A DNA stretch of 64,000 bases. It comes from Allobosea sp039673065. GTDB taxonomy: Bacteria; Pseudomonadota; Alphaproteobacteria; Rhizobiales; Beijerinckiaceae. The notes beneath the pieces were generated by a model. It worked only from the letters and a program-made list of their open reading frames with translations, was not told where the DNA came from and did not search any database. A program made the position numbers and the translations under genes. Below, one piece after another: positions 8,329 to 19,771 of this stretch (the first letter of the stretch is position 1; each line of letters starts with the position of its first letter). The stretch is taken from contig NZ_JBDJKW010000009.1 in assembly GCF_039673065.1 (NCBI RefSeq), positions 124,001 to 188,000 of the forward strand, in the 5' to 3' direction.

Positions 8329-9534
8329 GTGTTCGCGGTGACGCGCAGCTATCTGGACCACAACGCCACGACTCCGGTTCGCCCGGCCGTGGCGGAGGCC
8401 ATGCTGCGTGCCTTGCAGATGCCGGGCAACCCGTCCTCCGTCCATGCCGAGGGCCGCGCGGCGCGCGGCGCCATGGAGGCCGCCCGCGAGGCCGTCGCGG
8501 CCTTGTGCGGCACCCGCGCGGCGAATGTCGTCTTCACCAGCGGTGGCACGGAGGCGAACGCGCTCGTGCTCGCGCCCGGCCTCAGCGATTGCAGCGGCGC
8601 GCGCGACTGCATCCGCGCGCCGGTCACCACGCTCTTCCATGCCGCGACCGAGCATGCCTGCGTGCACGACGGCCACCGGTTCCCGGCCGGGCAGGCCGAG
8701 GCGATTCCCGTCGACGCGCAGGGCGTGGTCGATCTGGGCTGGCTCGCGAAGAGGCTGGCTCGCTTCGCGCAGGAACGGCCGGGCGAGCGCGCGCTGGTCT
8801 CGATCCATCTCGCCAACAACGAGACCGGCGTCGTCCAGCCCCTGGCCGAGGCGGCGGCGATCGTGCGCCTTCACGGCGCCCTGCTTCATTCCGACGCGGT
8901 GCAGGCCGCCGGCAAGCTCGCGCTCGACATCGAGGCGCTCGGCGCCGACATGCTGACGCTCTCGGCGCACAAGCTCGGCGGGCCGAAGGGCGTCGGCGCC
9001 GTGGTGTTCCGTAGCGGCGCGCTGGAGCTCTCGGGCAAGCTGCTACGCGGCGGCGGGCAGGAGCGTGGCTGGCGGGCGGGCACCGAGAACGTCGCCGGCA
9101 TCGTCGGCTTCGGCGTCGCCGCGAGCGAGGCGAAACAGGCGCAGGCGCGCGAATCCGCGCGGTTGTCCGGCCTGCGCGACCGTCTGGAGGCCGGCGTGCT
9201 CGCCCTGGCGCCCGACAGCGTGGTCTTCGGCCGCGGAGCCGCGCGCCTTCCCAACACTAGCGCGTTCGCCACGCCGGGCGTGAAGGCCGAGACCGCGCTG
9301 ATCATGCTCGATCTCGCCGGCGTCGCGCTCTCCTCCGGCTCGGCCTGTTCGTCGGGCAAGGTCCGGCGTTCCCATGTGCTCGACGCCATGGCAGTAGACC
9401 CGGCCATGAGCGAAGGGGCCTTGCGCGCGTCGCTCGGATGGAGCACCTCGGAGGCGGACATCGACGCGTTTCTGACGGCCTACGCGAAAGCGCTGGCCGC
9501 GACACCGAACCGGAGCGCCCAGGTCGCCGCCTGA
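8329..9534 (+). CDS. Cysteine desulfurase, NifS/IscS-like (class I), first gene of the suf operon
   Basis: Pyridoxal-phosphate enzyme that removes sulfur from cysteine to give alanine and enzyme persulfide for Fe-S assembly. It has 401 residues. The N-terminus SYLDHNATTPVRP is typical; SAHKLGGPKG holds the PLP lysine; the active cysteine lies in the class I loop LSSGSACSSGKVRRSH. Start chosen at GTG 8329 because GGGAG lies 11 bp upstream; GTG 8338 is also possible, and the longer GTG at 8263 gives an unlikely Arg-rich leader. sufB follows after 60 bp. A NifS-like gene heading the suf operon is usual in Hyphomicrobiales. Confidence 0.92.
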   Translation: MFAVTRSYLDHNATTPVRPAVAEAMLRALQMPGNPSSVHAEGRAARGAMEAAREAVAALCGTRAANVVFTSGGTEANALVLAPGLSDCSGARDCIRAPVTTLFHAATEHACVHDGHRFPAGQAEAIPVDAQGVVDLGWLAKRLARFAQERPGERALVSIHLANNETGVVQPLAEAAAIVRLHGALLHSDAVQAAGKLALDIEALGADMLTLSAHKLGGPKGVGAVVFRSGALELSGKLLRGGGQERGWRAGTENVAGIVGFGVAASEAKQAQARESARLSGLRDRLEAGVLALAPDSVVFGRGAARLPNTSAFATPGVKAETALIMLDLAGVALSSGSACSSGKVRRSHVLDAMAVDPAMSEGALRASLGWSTSEADIDAFLTAYAKALAATPNRSAQVAA

Positions 9535-9594
9535 CGCGAGCCGCAACACGAAGACCGAACCGGCGGGCCTTGAACCCGCGACAGGAGTGCAGAC

Positions 9595-11067
<1,473 letters not shown>

Positions 11068-11087
11068 TCCGATCGATCGTTTTCGAG

Positions 11088-11110
11088 ATGCCCGGGCCGA
11101 GCCCGGGCAT
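11088..11110. repeat. Perfect hairpin in the sufB-sufC gap
   Basis: ATGCCCGGG-CCGAG-CCCGGGCAT (9-bp arms, 5-nt loop) starting 20 bp after the sufB stop. It lies inside the operon, so it would be transcribed. It may be a repeat-derived element that stabilises or attenuates the mRNA. Confidence 0.6.
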
Positions 11111-11124
11111 GGCGCCGGGATGAA

Positions 11125-11156
11125 GCGCGTCATGGTCGGGCCTAGCCCGAGCATCT
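11125..11156. repeat. Dispersed palindromic repeat, family 2 (copy b)
   Basis: GCGCGTCATGGTCGGGCCTA followed by GCCCGAGCATC. It matches the elements at 7261-7295 and 26806-26835 and forms an imperfect hairpin. It follows the hairpin at 11088-11110, so the sufB-sufC spacer carries two stem-loops in tandem. Confidence 0.6.
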
Positions 11157-11178
11157 TCAGCAGAATGGAACACTGACA

Positions 11179-11931
11179 ATGCTCGAAATCCGCAATCTGG
11201 TCGTCAAGATCGCCGACGAGGACAAGCAGATCCTCAACGGGCTCAACCTCACCGTGAACGATGGCGAGGTCGCCGCGATCATGGGGCCGAACGGCTCCGG
11301 CAAGTCGACGCTCTCCTACGTCATCGCCGGCAAGGAGGACTATGAGGTCCTCGACGGCGAGATCCTGCTCAACGGCGAGAACATCCTGGAGATGGAAGCC
11401 GATGCGCGCGCCGCCGCCGGCGTCTTCCTCGCCTTCCAGTATCCGCTGGAGATCCCCGGCGTCGCCACCATGACCTTCCTGAAGGCGGCGATGAACGCCC
11501 AGCGCAAGGCGCGCGGCGAGGCCGAGCTGCTGACGCCGGACTTCATCCGCCAGGTCAACGCGGCCGCCGACAAGCTCGGCATCGCTCGCGACATGCTGCG
11601 CCGCCCGCTCAATGTCGGCTTCTCCGGCGGCGAGAAGAAGCGCATGGAGATCCTGCAGATGGCGCTGCTGGCGCCGTCCATGTGCATCCTCGACGAGACC
11701 GACTCGGGTCTCGACATCGACGCCCTGCGCATCGTCGCCGACGGCGTCAACGCGCTGCGCGACAAGAACCGCGGCTTCCTGGTCATCACCCACTACCAGC
11801 GCCTGCTCGACCATATCGTGCCCGACACCGTGCACGTCATGTCGAAGGGCCGCATCGTGAAGACCGGCGGCAAGGACCTGGCGCTCGAGCTCGAGAAGAG
11901 CGGCTACGCGTCCTACACCGAGGCCGCGTGA
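11179..11931 (+). CDS. sufC: Fe-S cluster assembly ATPase SufC
   Basis: ABC-type ATPase of the SufBC2D complex; ATP binding drives SufB-SufD remodelling. It has 250 residues. Walker A is GPNGSGKST (about residues 36-44), the Q-loop lies in AFQYPLEIPGV, the signature is FSGGEKKRMEI, Walker B with catalytic Glu is CILDETDSGLD, and the switch His is in VITHYQRLL. The ATG at 11179 is preceded by GGAACACT. The stop overlaps the sufD start by one base (TGATG), so translation is probably coupled. Confidence 0.97.
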   Translation: MLEIRNLVVKIADEDKQILNGLNLTVNDGEVAAIMGPNGSGKSTLSYVIAGKEDYEVLDGEILLNGENILEMEADARAAAGVFLAFQYPLEIPGVATMTFLKAAMNAQRKARGEAELLTPDFIRQVNAAADKLGIARDMLRRPLNVGFSGGEKKRMEILQMALLAPSMCILDETDSGLDIDALRIVADGVNALRDKNRGFLVITHYQRLLDHIVPDTVHVMSKGRIVKTGGKDLALELEKSGYASYTEAA

Positions 11932-13280
11932 TGGCCGTGGTCACTCCGTTGAAGACGGCTGCGGAGCAGCAGCTCTCCCAGCAGTTCGCCCAGGCCAAGG
12001 CGACCCTTCCGGGCGCCGGTGCCGTCGCCAGGCTGCGTGACGAGGCCTTCGCCGGTTTCGAGGCGCGCGGCCTGCCCAATCGCCGCCTGGAATCCTGGCG
12101 CTATACCGATCTGCGCTCGATGCTGCGCGAGGCCATGCCGCCGGCCCAGGCCGGCGAGCGGCCGCAGGCGATCGCCGATCGGCTGGCGCTCCAGACGATC
12201 TCGGGGCCCCGCCTCGTGCTGATCGACGGCTGGTTCAGTGCCGCCGATTCCGACCTGCAGGGCTTGCCCGAGGGCGTGACCGTGCGCAGCCTGTCCGAGG
12301 CGCTGGCCCAGGCGCCAGACGCCTTCGCCGCGGCTTTCGACCTGCCGGAGATCGCGCGCGACGACAGCGCGCTGATGCTGAATGCCGCCTTCGCGAGCGA
12401 CGGCGTGCTGATCGAGGTGGCACCCGGCGTCGCGCTGGCGCAGCCGCTGCTGATCCTGTCGCTCGGCTCGGGCGCGCGCGAGGCCGCCATCGTCTCGCGC
12501 TCGCGCGTGGTCGTCGGCGCCGGCGCCAAGGTTGCCGTGGTCGAGGTACATGAGAGCCTCGGGCCCAGCCCGACGCAGAACAACCAGGCGCTGGCCTTCT
12601 CCGTCGCCGACGGGGCCGAGGTCCAGCATGTCCGCATCGTCACGCGCCAGCGGGCCGAGACCGTCCAGGTCCAGTCGCTGATCGTCGAGATCGGCAAGGA
12701 GGCGAACTTCGCCTCGGTGGCGCTGGCGGTGAACTGCGGCGTGCTGCGCCAGCAGAGCTTCGTGCGCTATGCCGGCGAGCACAGCAATGCGGCGCTGCGC
12801 GGCATCAACCTGCTCAGCCGCCGCGAGCATTGCGACGTCACGCTGGTCATGGACCACGCCGCGGCGCATGGCGAAAGCCGCGAGCTGTTCAAGACCATCG
12901 CCGAAGGCGAGGGCACCGGCGTCTTCCAGGGCAAGGTCATCGTCCGCCCGCACTCGCAGAAGACGGATGGCGGCATGAAGAGCCACGCGCTGCTCCTCAA
13001 CGAGGGCGCGACCATGTACAACAAGCCGGAACTCGAGATCTTCGCCGACGACGTGGTCTGCGGCCATGGCGCGACCGTCGCCCAGATGGATTCCGAGCAG
13101 CTCTTCTACCTGATGGCGCGCGGCCTGCCGCGGCCGGTGGCGGAATCGCTCGTCCTGGCCGCCTTCGTTGGCGAGGTCACCGAATTCGTCGGCGACGAAA
13201 GCGTGCGCGAGATCATCGGCCGCGAGATCGACGCCTGGCTGGCCCAGCGCGGCGCCGCTCCCAAGTCCGGAGCCGCCTGA
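11931..13280 (+). CDS. sufD: Fe-S cluster assembly protein SufD
   Basis: Paralogue and partner of SufB in the SufBC2D scaffold, needed for iron entry. It has 449 residues. Typical segments are NRRLESWRYTDLRSMLREA at the N-terminus, SALRGINLLSRREHCD-type text (here NAALRGINLLSRREHCDVTL), FQGKVIVRPHSQKTDGGMKS and FADDVVCGHGATVAQMDSE. The start is the ATG at 11931 overlapping the sufC stop; the frame extends upstream into sufC as a shadow. Its own stop overlaps the next ATG by one base. Confidence 0.96.
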   Translation: MAVVTPLKTAAEQQLSQQFAQAKATLPGAGAVARLRDEAFAGFEARGLPNRRLESWRYTDLRSMLREAMPPAQAGERPQAIADRLALQTISGPRLVLIDGWFSAADSDLQGLPEGVTVRSLSEALAQAPDAFAAAFDLPEIARDDSALMLNAAFASDGVLIEVAPGVALAQPLLILSLGSGAREAAIVSRSRVVVGAGAKVAVVEVHESLGPSPTQNNQALAFSVADGAEVQHVRIVTRQRAETVQVQSLIVEIGKEANFASVALAVNCGVLRQQSFVRYAGEHSNAALRGINLLSRREHCDVTLVMDHAAAHGESRELFKTIAEGEGTGVFQGKVIVRPHSQKTDGGMKSHALLLNEGATMYNKPELEIFADDVVCGHGATVAQMDSEQLFYLMARGLPRPVAESLVLAAFVGEVTEFVGDESVREIIGREIDAWLAQRGAAPKSGAA

Positions 13281-13489
13281 TGCCCTATGTGAACCTGCAG
13301 ATCACCGCCGGCGTGACGCGCGAGCAGAAGGCCCAGGTGGTCAAGGAGTTCACCGAGACGCTGGTGCGCGTGCTCGGCAAGAACCCGCAGAACACGCATA
13401 TCGTGATCCAGGAGATCAACCGCGAGGACTGGGGCCATGCCGGCCAGCTCGTGGCCGATCGTCCCGCCGCGCCGGCTGCTAAGGGTTGA
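13280..13489 (+). CDS. 4-oxalocrotonate tautomerase family protein inside the suf operon
   Basis: A 69-residue protein of the 4-OT superfamily. Pro1 (after Met removal, MPYVNLQITAG) is the expected catalytic base; TREQKAQVVKEFTETL and the EINREDWGHAGQ end are family-typical. Family members tautomerise 2-hydroxymuconate-type enols, but many small relatives have unknown substrates. The ATG overlaps the sufD stop by one base and the stop is one base from the sufS ATG, so it is embedded and probably translationally coupled. No link of this family to Fe-S assembly is known to me. Confidence 0.9.
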   Translation: MPYVNLQITAGVTREQKAQVVKEFTETLVRVLGKNPQNTHIVIQEINREDWGHAGQLVADRPAAPAAKG

Positions 13490-13490
13490 G

Positions 13491-14729
13491 ATGAGCACGA
13501 TCGCGAAGCCCTACGACGTCGAGACCGTCCGGAAGGATTTCGCGATCCTCTCCCGCGAGGTCTATGGCAAGCCTCTGACCTATCTCGACAACGCCGCCTC
13601 GGCCCAGAAGCCCGAGGCGGTGATCGCGGCGATGACGCGGCTGATGCGCGAGGACTATGCCAATGTCCATCGCGGGCTGCACTATCTCGCCAACGCCTCG
13701 ACCGAGGCCTATGAGGCGGCCCGCGAAAGCGCGCGCCGCTTCCTCAACGCCGCCCATCTCGAGGAGATCGTCTTCACGCGCTCTTCCACCGGTGCGCTGA
13801 ACACCGTCGCCTCCTCGCTGGGGCGGCATCTGCGCATCCAGGAAGGCGACGAGATCATCCTCTCGATCCTGGAGCACCATTCCAACATCGTGCCCTGGCA
13901 CTATTGGCGCGAGCGCCATGGCGCCGTGATCAAATGGGCGCCGGTCGACGAGGACGGAAACTTCCTCCTCGACGCGTTCGAGAAGCTTATCACGCCGCGC
14001 ACCAAGGTGGTGGCGATGACGCACATGTCGAACGCGATCGGCACCATCGTGCCGATCGCGGAGGTGGCGCGCATCTGCCAGAGCTACCGCATCCCGCTTG
14101 TCGTCGACGGCTCGCAGAGCGCGGTGCACATGCCGATCGACGTGCAGACGCTGGGCTGCGACTTCTACGCCTTCACCGGCCACAAGACCTATGGGCCGAC
14201 CGGTTCCGGCATCCTCTGGGCCAAGCGGGAATGGCTGGACAAGCTGCCGCCCTATGAGGGCGGCGGCGAGATGATCGTCACCGTCAGCGAGGACGCGGTC
14301 ACCTATAACGATCCGCCGCATCGCTTCGAGGCCGGCACGCCGGCGATCATCGAAGCGGTCGGGCTCGGCGCGGCGCTCGACTACATGATGGCGCTCGGCC
14401 TGGAGAACATCGCCGCCCACGAAGCCGAGCTGACGCGCTACGCCATGCAGCGCCTCGGCGAGATGAACGCGATCCGCCTCATCGGCACCGCCCGTGACAA
14501 GGGCTCGATCGTCTCCTTCGAGATGAAGGGCGCGCATGCCCACGACGTCGCCACCGTCATCGACCGCTCTGGCGTCGCGGTGCGGGCGGGCACCCATTGC
14601 GCCATGCCGCTGCTGGCGCGATATGGCGTGACCTCCACCTGCCGTGCGTCCTTCGGGCTCTACAACACGCTCGCCGAAGTCGATACACTGGTCGAAGCCC
14701 TGCGAAAGGCCGAGACGCTCTTCTCCTGA
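13491..14729 (+). CDS. sufS: Cysteine desulfurase SufS (class II)
   Basis: PLP-dependent cysteine desulfurase that supplies sulfur to SufB. It has 412 residues. YLDNAASAQKPEAVI and NVHRGLHYLANASTEAYE are characteristic; the PLP lysine is in TGHKTYGPTGSG; the active cysteine is in the short class II loop RAGTHCAMPLL. The ATG at 13491 follows the tautomerase stop by one base; the longer in-frame start at 13437 would run through that gene. No sufE or sufU partner is seen in the window. Confidence 0.96.
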   Translation: MSTIAKPYDVETVRKDFAILSREVYGKPLTYLDNAASAQKPEAVIAAMTRLMREDYANVHRGLHYLANASTEAYEAARESARRFLNAAHLEEIVFTRSSTGALNTVASSLGRHLRIQEGDEIILSILEHHSNIVPWHYWRERHGAVIKWAPVDEDGNFLLDAFEKLITPRTKVVAMTHMSNAIGTIVPIAEVARICQSYRIPLVVDGSQSAVHMPIDVQTLGCDFYAFTGHKTYGPTGSGILWAKREWLDKLPPYEGGGEMIVTVSEDAVTYNDPPHRFEAGTPAIIEAVGLGAALDYMMALGLENIAAHEAELTRYAMQRLGEMNAIRLIGTARDKGSIVSFEMKGAHAHDVATVIDRSGVAVRAGTHCAMPLLARYGVTSTCRASFGLYNTLAEVDTLVEALRKAETLFS

Positions 14730-14758
14730 GCGGGCTCGCGCCGGATGGAACACTCATC

Positions 14759-15142
14759 ATGACCGACAGAGTTGCCGACGACCTGAAGCCGAACCAGCCG
14801 ACTCTCGGCGCCAGTTCCGGCCTGCCGCCCGAGGAGATCGACCGCCTGACCGACGATATCGTGGCGGCCCTCAAGACCGTCTACGATCCGGAGATCCCGT
14901 CCGACATCTACGAGCTCGGCCTGATCTACCGCGTCGACATCGCCGACGATCGCCATGTCAGCATCGACATGACCCTGACGGCGCCGGGCTGCCCGGTCGC
15001 GGGCGAGATGCCCGGCTGGGTCGAGAACGCGGTCGGCACGGTCGGCGGCGTCTCGGGCGTCACGGTCAACATGACCTTCGACCCGCCCTGGGATCAGTCG
15101 CGCATGTCGGACGAGGCCCGCGTCGCCCTCGACATGTGGTGA
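14759..15142 (+). CDS. sufT: SufT / DUF59 (MIP18-like) Fe-S maturation factor
   Basis: A 127-residue DUF59 protein that helps deliver Fe-S clusters to target proteins. The hallmark segments are KTVYDPEIPSDIYELGLIY (the conserved DPE motif) and MTLTAPGCPVAGEMPG, the conserved cysteine lying in the latter. It is the last gene of the suf operon, 29 bp after sufS. The ATG at 14759 is preceded by the same ATGGAACACT decamer at the same distance as sufC. A strong terminator follows. Confidence 0.93.
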   Translation: MTDRVADDLKPNQPTLGASSGLPPEEIDRLTDDIVAALKTVYDPEIPSDIYELGLIYRVDIADDRHVSIDMTLTAPGCPVAGEMPGWVENAVGTVGGVSGVTVNMTFDPPWDQSRMSDEARVALDMW

Positions 15143-15196
15143 GGCTCGTGGCGCGCAGCGCCGCTGCCAGCTCACGAGCCATCCAGCCATAAACAG

Positions 15197-15230
15197 GAAG
15201 CCCGGAGGACGTCCTCCGGGCTTCTTCGTT
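15197..15230. terminator. Strong terminator ending the suf operon
   Basis: Perfect palindrome with 14-bp arms, GAAGCCCGGAGGAC then GTCCTCCGGGCTTC (15197-15224), followed by TTCGTT. It sits between sufT and a convergent small gene. Confidence 0.85.
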
Positions 15231-15257
15231 TCGTACTGTTCTGCGCTACGCCGGTGG

Positions 15258-15446
15258 TCAGCCGCGCCGCTCCTTGGGCGCGCCGGCCTTGGTCGGGGTC
15301 GCCGGGGCGACCGGGTCGCTCGCCGGAAAGCTGTCGGCCAGCGCCTTGTCGAGTTCCTTGTCGGCCGACTTGGCCCCGGCCTGCTTCTGCGCCTGCTGCT
15401 CCTTGCGCAGGCTCTTCACCGCCGGGCTGTCCTGAGTATTCGTCAT
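15258..15446 (-). CDS. Small conserved hypothetical protein (SFPASDP motif)
   Basis: A 62-residue, highly charged protein with no signal peptide or membrane segment. The C-terminal half carries KALADSFPASDPVAPATP; the motif DSFPASDP is common to small alphaproteobacterial proteins of unknown function. The N-terminal half (LRKEQQAQKQAGAKSADKEL) is Lys/Gln/Ala-rich and probably helical. ATG start at 15446; the frame extends upstream without a better start. Confidence 0.7.
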   Translation of the reverse strand: MTNTQDSPAVKSLRKEQQAQKQAGAKSADKELDKALADSFPASDPVAPATPTKAGAPKERRG

Positions 15447-15524
15447 AGGCCTCCCCTCGCTCGTCCATCTCGGGGCGACCGCCGTTGCCGGCTGCGCCCC
15501 TGCGGGAGACAAACGTGGCGCCGC

Positions 15525-15540
15525 GCGGGAAGGTTCCCGC
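15525..15540 (-). terminator. Hairpin just after the RidA gene
   Basis: GCGGGAA-GG-TTCCCGC (7-bp arms) begins two bases past the RidA stop codon on the minus strand. It probably ends the catabolic operon. No U-run. Confidence 0.4.
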
Positions 15541-15542
15541 TG

Positions 15543-15977
15543 TCAGCGCGGGATGACCGCCGTCGCCTCGATCTCGACCAGCGCGGCCGGCTCGACCAGC
15601 GCCGAGACGGCGACCACCGCCATGGCGGGGAAGTGCCGGCCGAAATGGGCGCGGTAGACCGGGCCGAGCTCCGAGAGGCAGGAGCGATAGGCTTCGATGT
15701 CGGTGACGTACCAGGTCAGGCGCACGATATCCTCGACGCGCCCGCCGCCGGCCTCGACCACCGCCCTGATATTGGCGAAGGTCTGGCCGATCTGCGCGAG
15801 AAAGCCCTCGGCGAAGACGCCCTGTTCGTTCCAGCCGACGAGGCCGCCCGTCACCAGCAGCCGGCCCTCGGCGATCATGCCGTTGGCGTAGCCGCGGGGC
15901 TGCGGCCAGCCTTCCGGCAGGACCGGGCGGGCCCCCGGCGAGGTGGTCGGGGCTTGGGGCGGCGCGCCGCTGCTCAT
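15543..15977 (-). CDS. RidA (YjgF/YER057c) family enamine/imine deaminase
   Basis: A 144-residue RidA-family protein. Typical text is YANGMIAEGRLLVTGGLVGW, FANIRAVVEAGGGRVEDIVRLTWYV and AMAVVAVSALVEPAALVEIEATAV; the Glu of the family's active site is in the last segment. RidA proteins hydrolyse reactive enamines and imines, releasing ammonia. It is the last gene of the catabolic operon, 28 bp after the aryl-CoA ligase. In a 2-aminobenzoyl-CoA pathway the dearomatised product is an enamine, so a RidA step to remove nitrogen would make sense; that link is inference. Confidence 0.88.
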   Translation of the reverse strand: MSSGAPPQAPTTSPGARPVLPEGWPQPRGYANGMIAEGRLLVTGGLVGWNEQGVFAEGFLAQIGQTFANIRAVVEAGGGRVEDIVRLTWYVTDIEAYRSCLSELGPVYRAHFGRHFPAMAVVAVSALVEPAALVEIEATAVIPR

Positions 15978-16005
15978 GGCGTTTCCTGTCGTCTTTCGGT
16001 CTGGG

Positions 16006-17652
<1,647 letters not shown>

Positions 17653-17745
17653 CGCGTTCCCCTGGCAATTTTGCCTGTCATGGGCCGGCTACCCCATCCC
17701 GGAAGGCTCGCCGTGCGGCGGCTCCCGGGGCGGTGTCGCCGACGG

Positions 17746-18933
17746 TTATCCGCCGTCCTTCGCCGCGCCGGCCGCCTTCAGCAGCTCGCGGGCGATCACG
17801 ATCTTCTGGACCTCGCTGGCGCCCTCGTAGATGCGCAGTGCCCTGATTTCCCGATAGAGTTCCTCGACCTTGACGCCGCGCGTCACGCCGAGCCCGCCAT
17901 GGATCTGTACCGCGCGGTCGATCACCCGCTGGGCGTTCTCGGTGGCGACCAGCTTGGCCAGCGCCGCCTCGCGGGTGACGCGGGCGGCGCCGCGATCCTT
18001 GGTCCAGGCCGCGCGGTAGACCAGCAGGGCGGCGGCATCGACCTCGGCAGCGCTGTCGGCGATCGCGGCCTGCGAGAGCTGCAGGTCGCCGAGCGTGCCG
18101 CCGAAGAGCTTGCGCCCCGCCGCATGCGCCAGCGTCTCGTGCAGGGCGCGCCGCGCGAAGCCCAGCGCCGCGGCGCCGACCGTCGAGCGGAAGATGTCGA
18201 GCGTCGCCATGGCGATCCTGAAGCCGTCGCCGGTGCCGCCGATGCGGTTGGCCAGCGGCACGCGGCACCCTTCGAAGCGCAGCGAGGCCAGCGGGTGCGG
18301 CGCGATCACGTCGATGCGCTCGGTGACGGCGAAGCCGGGCGTGTCGGCATCGACGAGGAAGGCCGAAAGGCCGCGCGCGCCGGGCGCCTCGCCGGTACGG
18401 GCAAAGACGACGTAATGGTCGGCGATGCCGCCATTCGAGATCCAGCTCTTCTCGCCGTCGATGCGGACATGGCTGGCCCCGTCCGGCGTGGCGGTGGTAG
18501 CGAGCGCCGCGACATCGGAACCGGCGGCCTTTTCCGAGAGCGCGAAGGCGGCGATCCGCTCGCCGCGGGCGACGGCGGGCAGGATGCGGGCGCGCATCGC
18601 TTCGTCGCCGGCGACCGTGATCGGCCCGGTGCCGAGCCCCTGCATGGCGAAGGAGAAATCGGCGAGCCCGTCGCGCGCCGCCAGCGTCTCGCGGGCGAGG
18701 CAGAGCGTGCGCACGTCGAGGCGCTCATGCAGCCCGCCATGCGCCGACGGCACGGCGGCACGCAGGAAGCCGGCCTCGCCGAGCGCCCGGACGCGGGCGC
18801 GGCAGGCGGCGTCGACATCGTCATGAGGCAGGCCGGGCAGCGTCGCGTCGGCCCAGTCCGACAGGCGCTCGGCGAAGCTGCGGTGATGGGCCTCGAAGAA
18901 GGGCCAGTCCAGCGTGTCGCCGCGCGCGATCAT
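17746..18933 (-). CDS. Acyl-CoA dehydrogenase family protein
   Basis: FAD-dependent dehydrogenase of 395 residues that introduces a double bond next to a CoA thioester. Signature segments are AFALSEKAAGSDVAAL and GEKSWISNGGIADHYVVFA (FAD/substrate contacts), QIHGGLGVTRGVKVEELYRE, and RALRIYEGASEVQKIVIAREL, where the Glu of YEGAS is the catalytic base. One base separates its start from the enoyl-CoA hydratase stop, so the two are co-translated. In this cluster it probably acts on an alicyclic or ring-opened CoA intermediate. Confidence 0.92.
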   Translation of the reverse strand: MIARGDTLDWPFFEAHHRSFAERLSDWADATLPGLPHDDVDAACRARVRALGEAGFLRAAVPSAHGGLHERLDVRTLCLARETLAARDGLADFSFAMQGLGTGPITVAGDEAMRARILPAVARGERIAAFALSEKAAGSDVAALATTATPDGASHVRIDGEKSWISNGGIADHYVVFARTGEAPGARGLSAFLVDADTPGFAVTERIDVIAPHPLASLRFEGCRVPLANRIGGTGDGFRIAMATLDIFRSTVGAAALGFARRALHETLAHAAGRKLFGGTLGDLQLSQAAIADSAAEVDAAALLVYRAAWTKDRGAARVTREAALAKLVATENAQRVIDRAVQIHGGLGVTRGVKVEELYREIRALRIYEGASEVQKIVIARELLKAAGAAKDGG

Positions 18934-18934
18934 C

Positions 18935-19771
18935 TCAGTTTCCTTCGAAGACCGGGCGGCGCTTCTCGGCGAAGGCCCTGTAGGCGCGCCGGAAGTCCTC
19001 CGTCTGCATGCACAGCGCCTGGGCGACGGCCTCGGCCTCGATCGCCGCCTCCACCGACATCGCCCACTCCATTTCGAGCATGCGCTTGGTCATGGCGTTG
19101 CCGAAGGTCGGGCCGTCGGCGAGCTCGCCCGCCAGCGCGACGGCCTCGGCCAGCAAAGCCTCCGGCGCGACGAGGCGGTTGAGGAAGCCCCAGCGCTCCG
19201 CCTCCTCGCCGCGCAGCACGCGGCCGGTATAGAGCAGCTCCGCGGCGCGGCCCTGGCCGACGATGCGCGGCAGCATCGCGCAGGCGCCCATGTCGCAGCC
19301 GGCCAGCCCGACGCGGTTGAACAGGAAGGCGATCTTCGTGCCGGCGGTGCCGAAGCGCAGGTCGCTCGCCATCGCCATGATCGCGCCGGCGCCGGCGCAA
19401 ACGCCGTCGATCGCCGCGATGATCGGCTGCGGGCAGGCGCGCATCGTCTTGACCAGCTCGCCGGTCATCCGGGTGAAGGCGAGCAGGTCCTTGGTGTCCA
19501 TCTCGGTCAGCGGGCCGATGATCTCGAACACGTCGCCGCCGGAGGAGAAGTTGCCGCCGGCCCCCGTCACCACGATCGCCTTGATCGCCTCGTCGCGCTG
19601 GGCGGCGTGGAAGAAATCGCCGAGTTCGCGATAGCTCTCGAAGGTCAGTGGGTTCTTCTTCTCCGGCCGGTTCAGCGTCACGGTCGCGACCTTGCCGGCG
19701 ATCGAGAGGCCGAAATGCGCCGGCGTGAAGCCCGACAGCGGCAGGGATACGGGGTTGGCGCTGCTGCTCAT
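18935..19771 (-). CDS. Enoyl-CoA hydratase/isomerase family protein
   Basis: Crotonase-fold protein of 278 residues. The oxyanion-hole segments are GAGGNFSSGGDVFEI and AAIDGVCAGAGAIMAMASDLRFG; the region LAGCDMGACAMLPRIVG follows. The Glu positions of typical hydratases are not both obvious (GLAGCDMGAC has Asp), so it could be a hydratase, an isomerase or a ring-opening hydrolase of the same fold. Its ATG overlaps the MarR stop by four bases (ATGA). Confidence 0.9.
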   Translation of the reverse strand: MSSSANPVSLPLSGFTPAHFGLSIAGKVATVTLNRPEKKNPLTFESYRELGDFFHAAQRDEAIKAIVVTGAGGNFSSGGDVFEIIGPLTEMDTKDLLAFTRMTGELVKTMRACPQPIIAAIDGVCAGAGAIMAMASDLRFGTAGTKIAFLFNRVGLAGCDMGACAMLPRIVGQGRAAELLYTGRVLRGEEAERWGFLNRLVAPEALLAEAVALAGELADGPTFGNAMTKRMLEMEWAMSVEAAIEAEAVAQALCMQTEDFRRAYRAFAEKRRPVFEGN

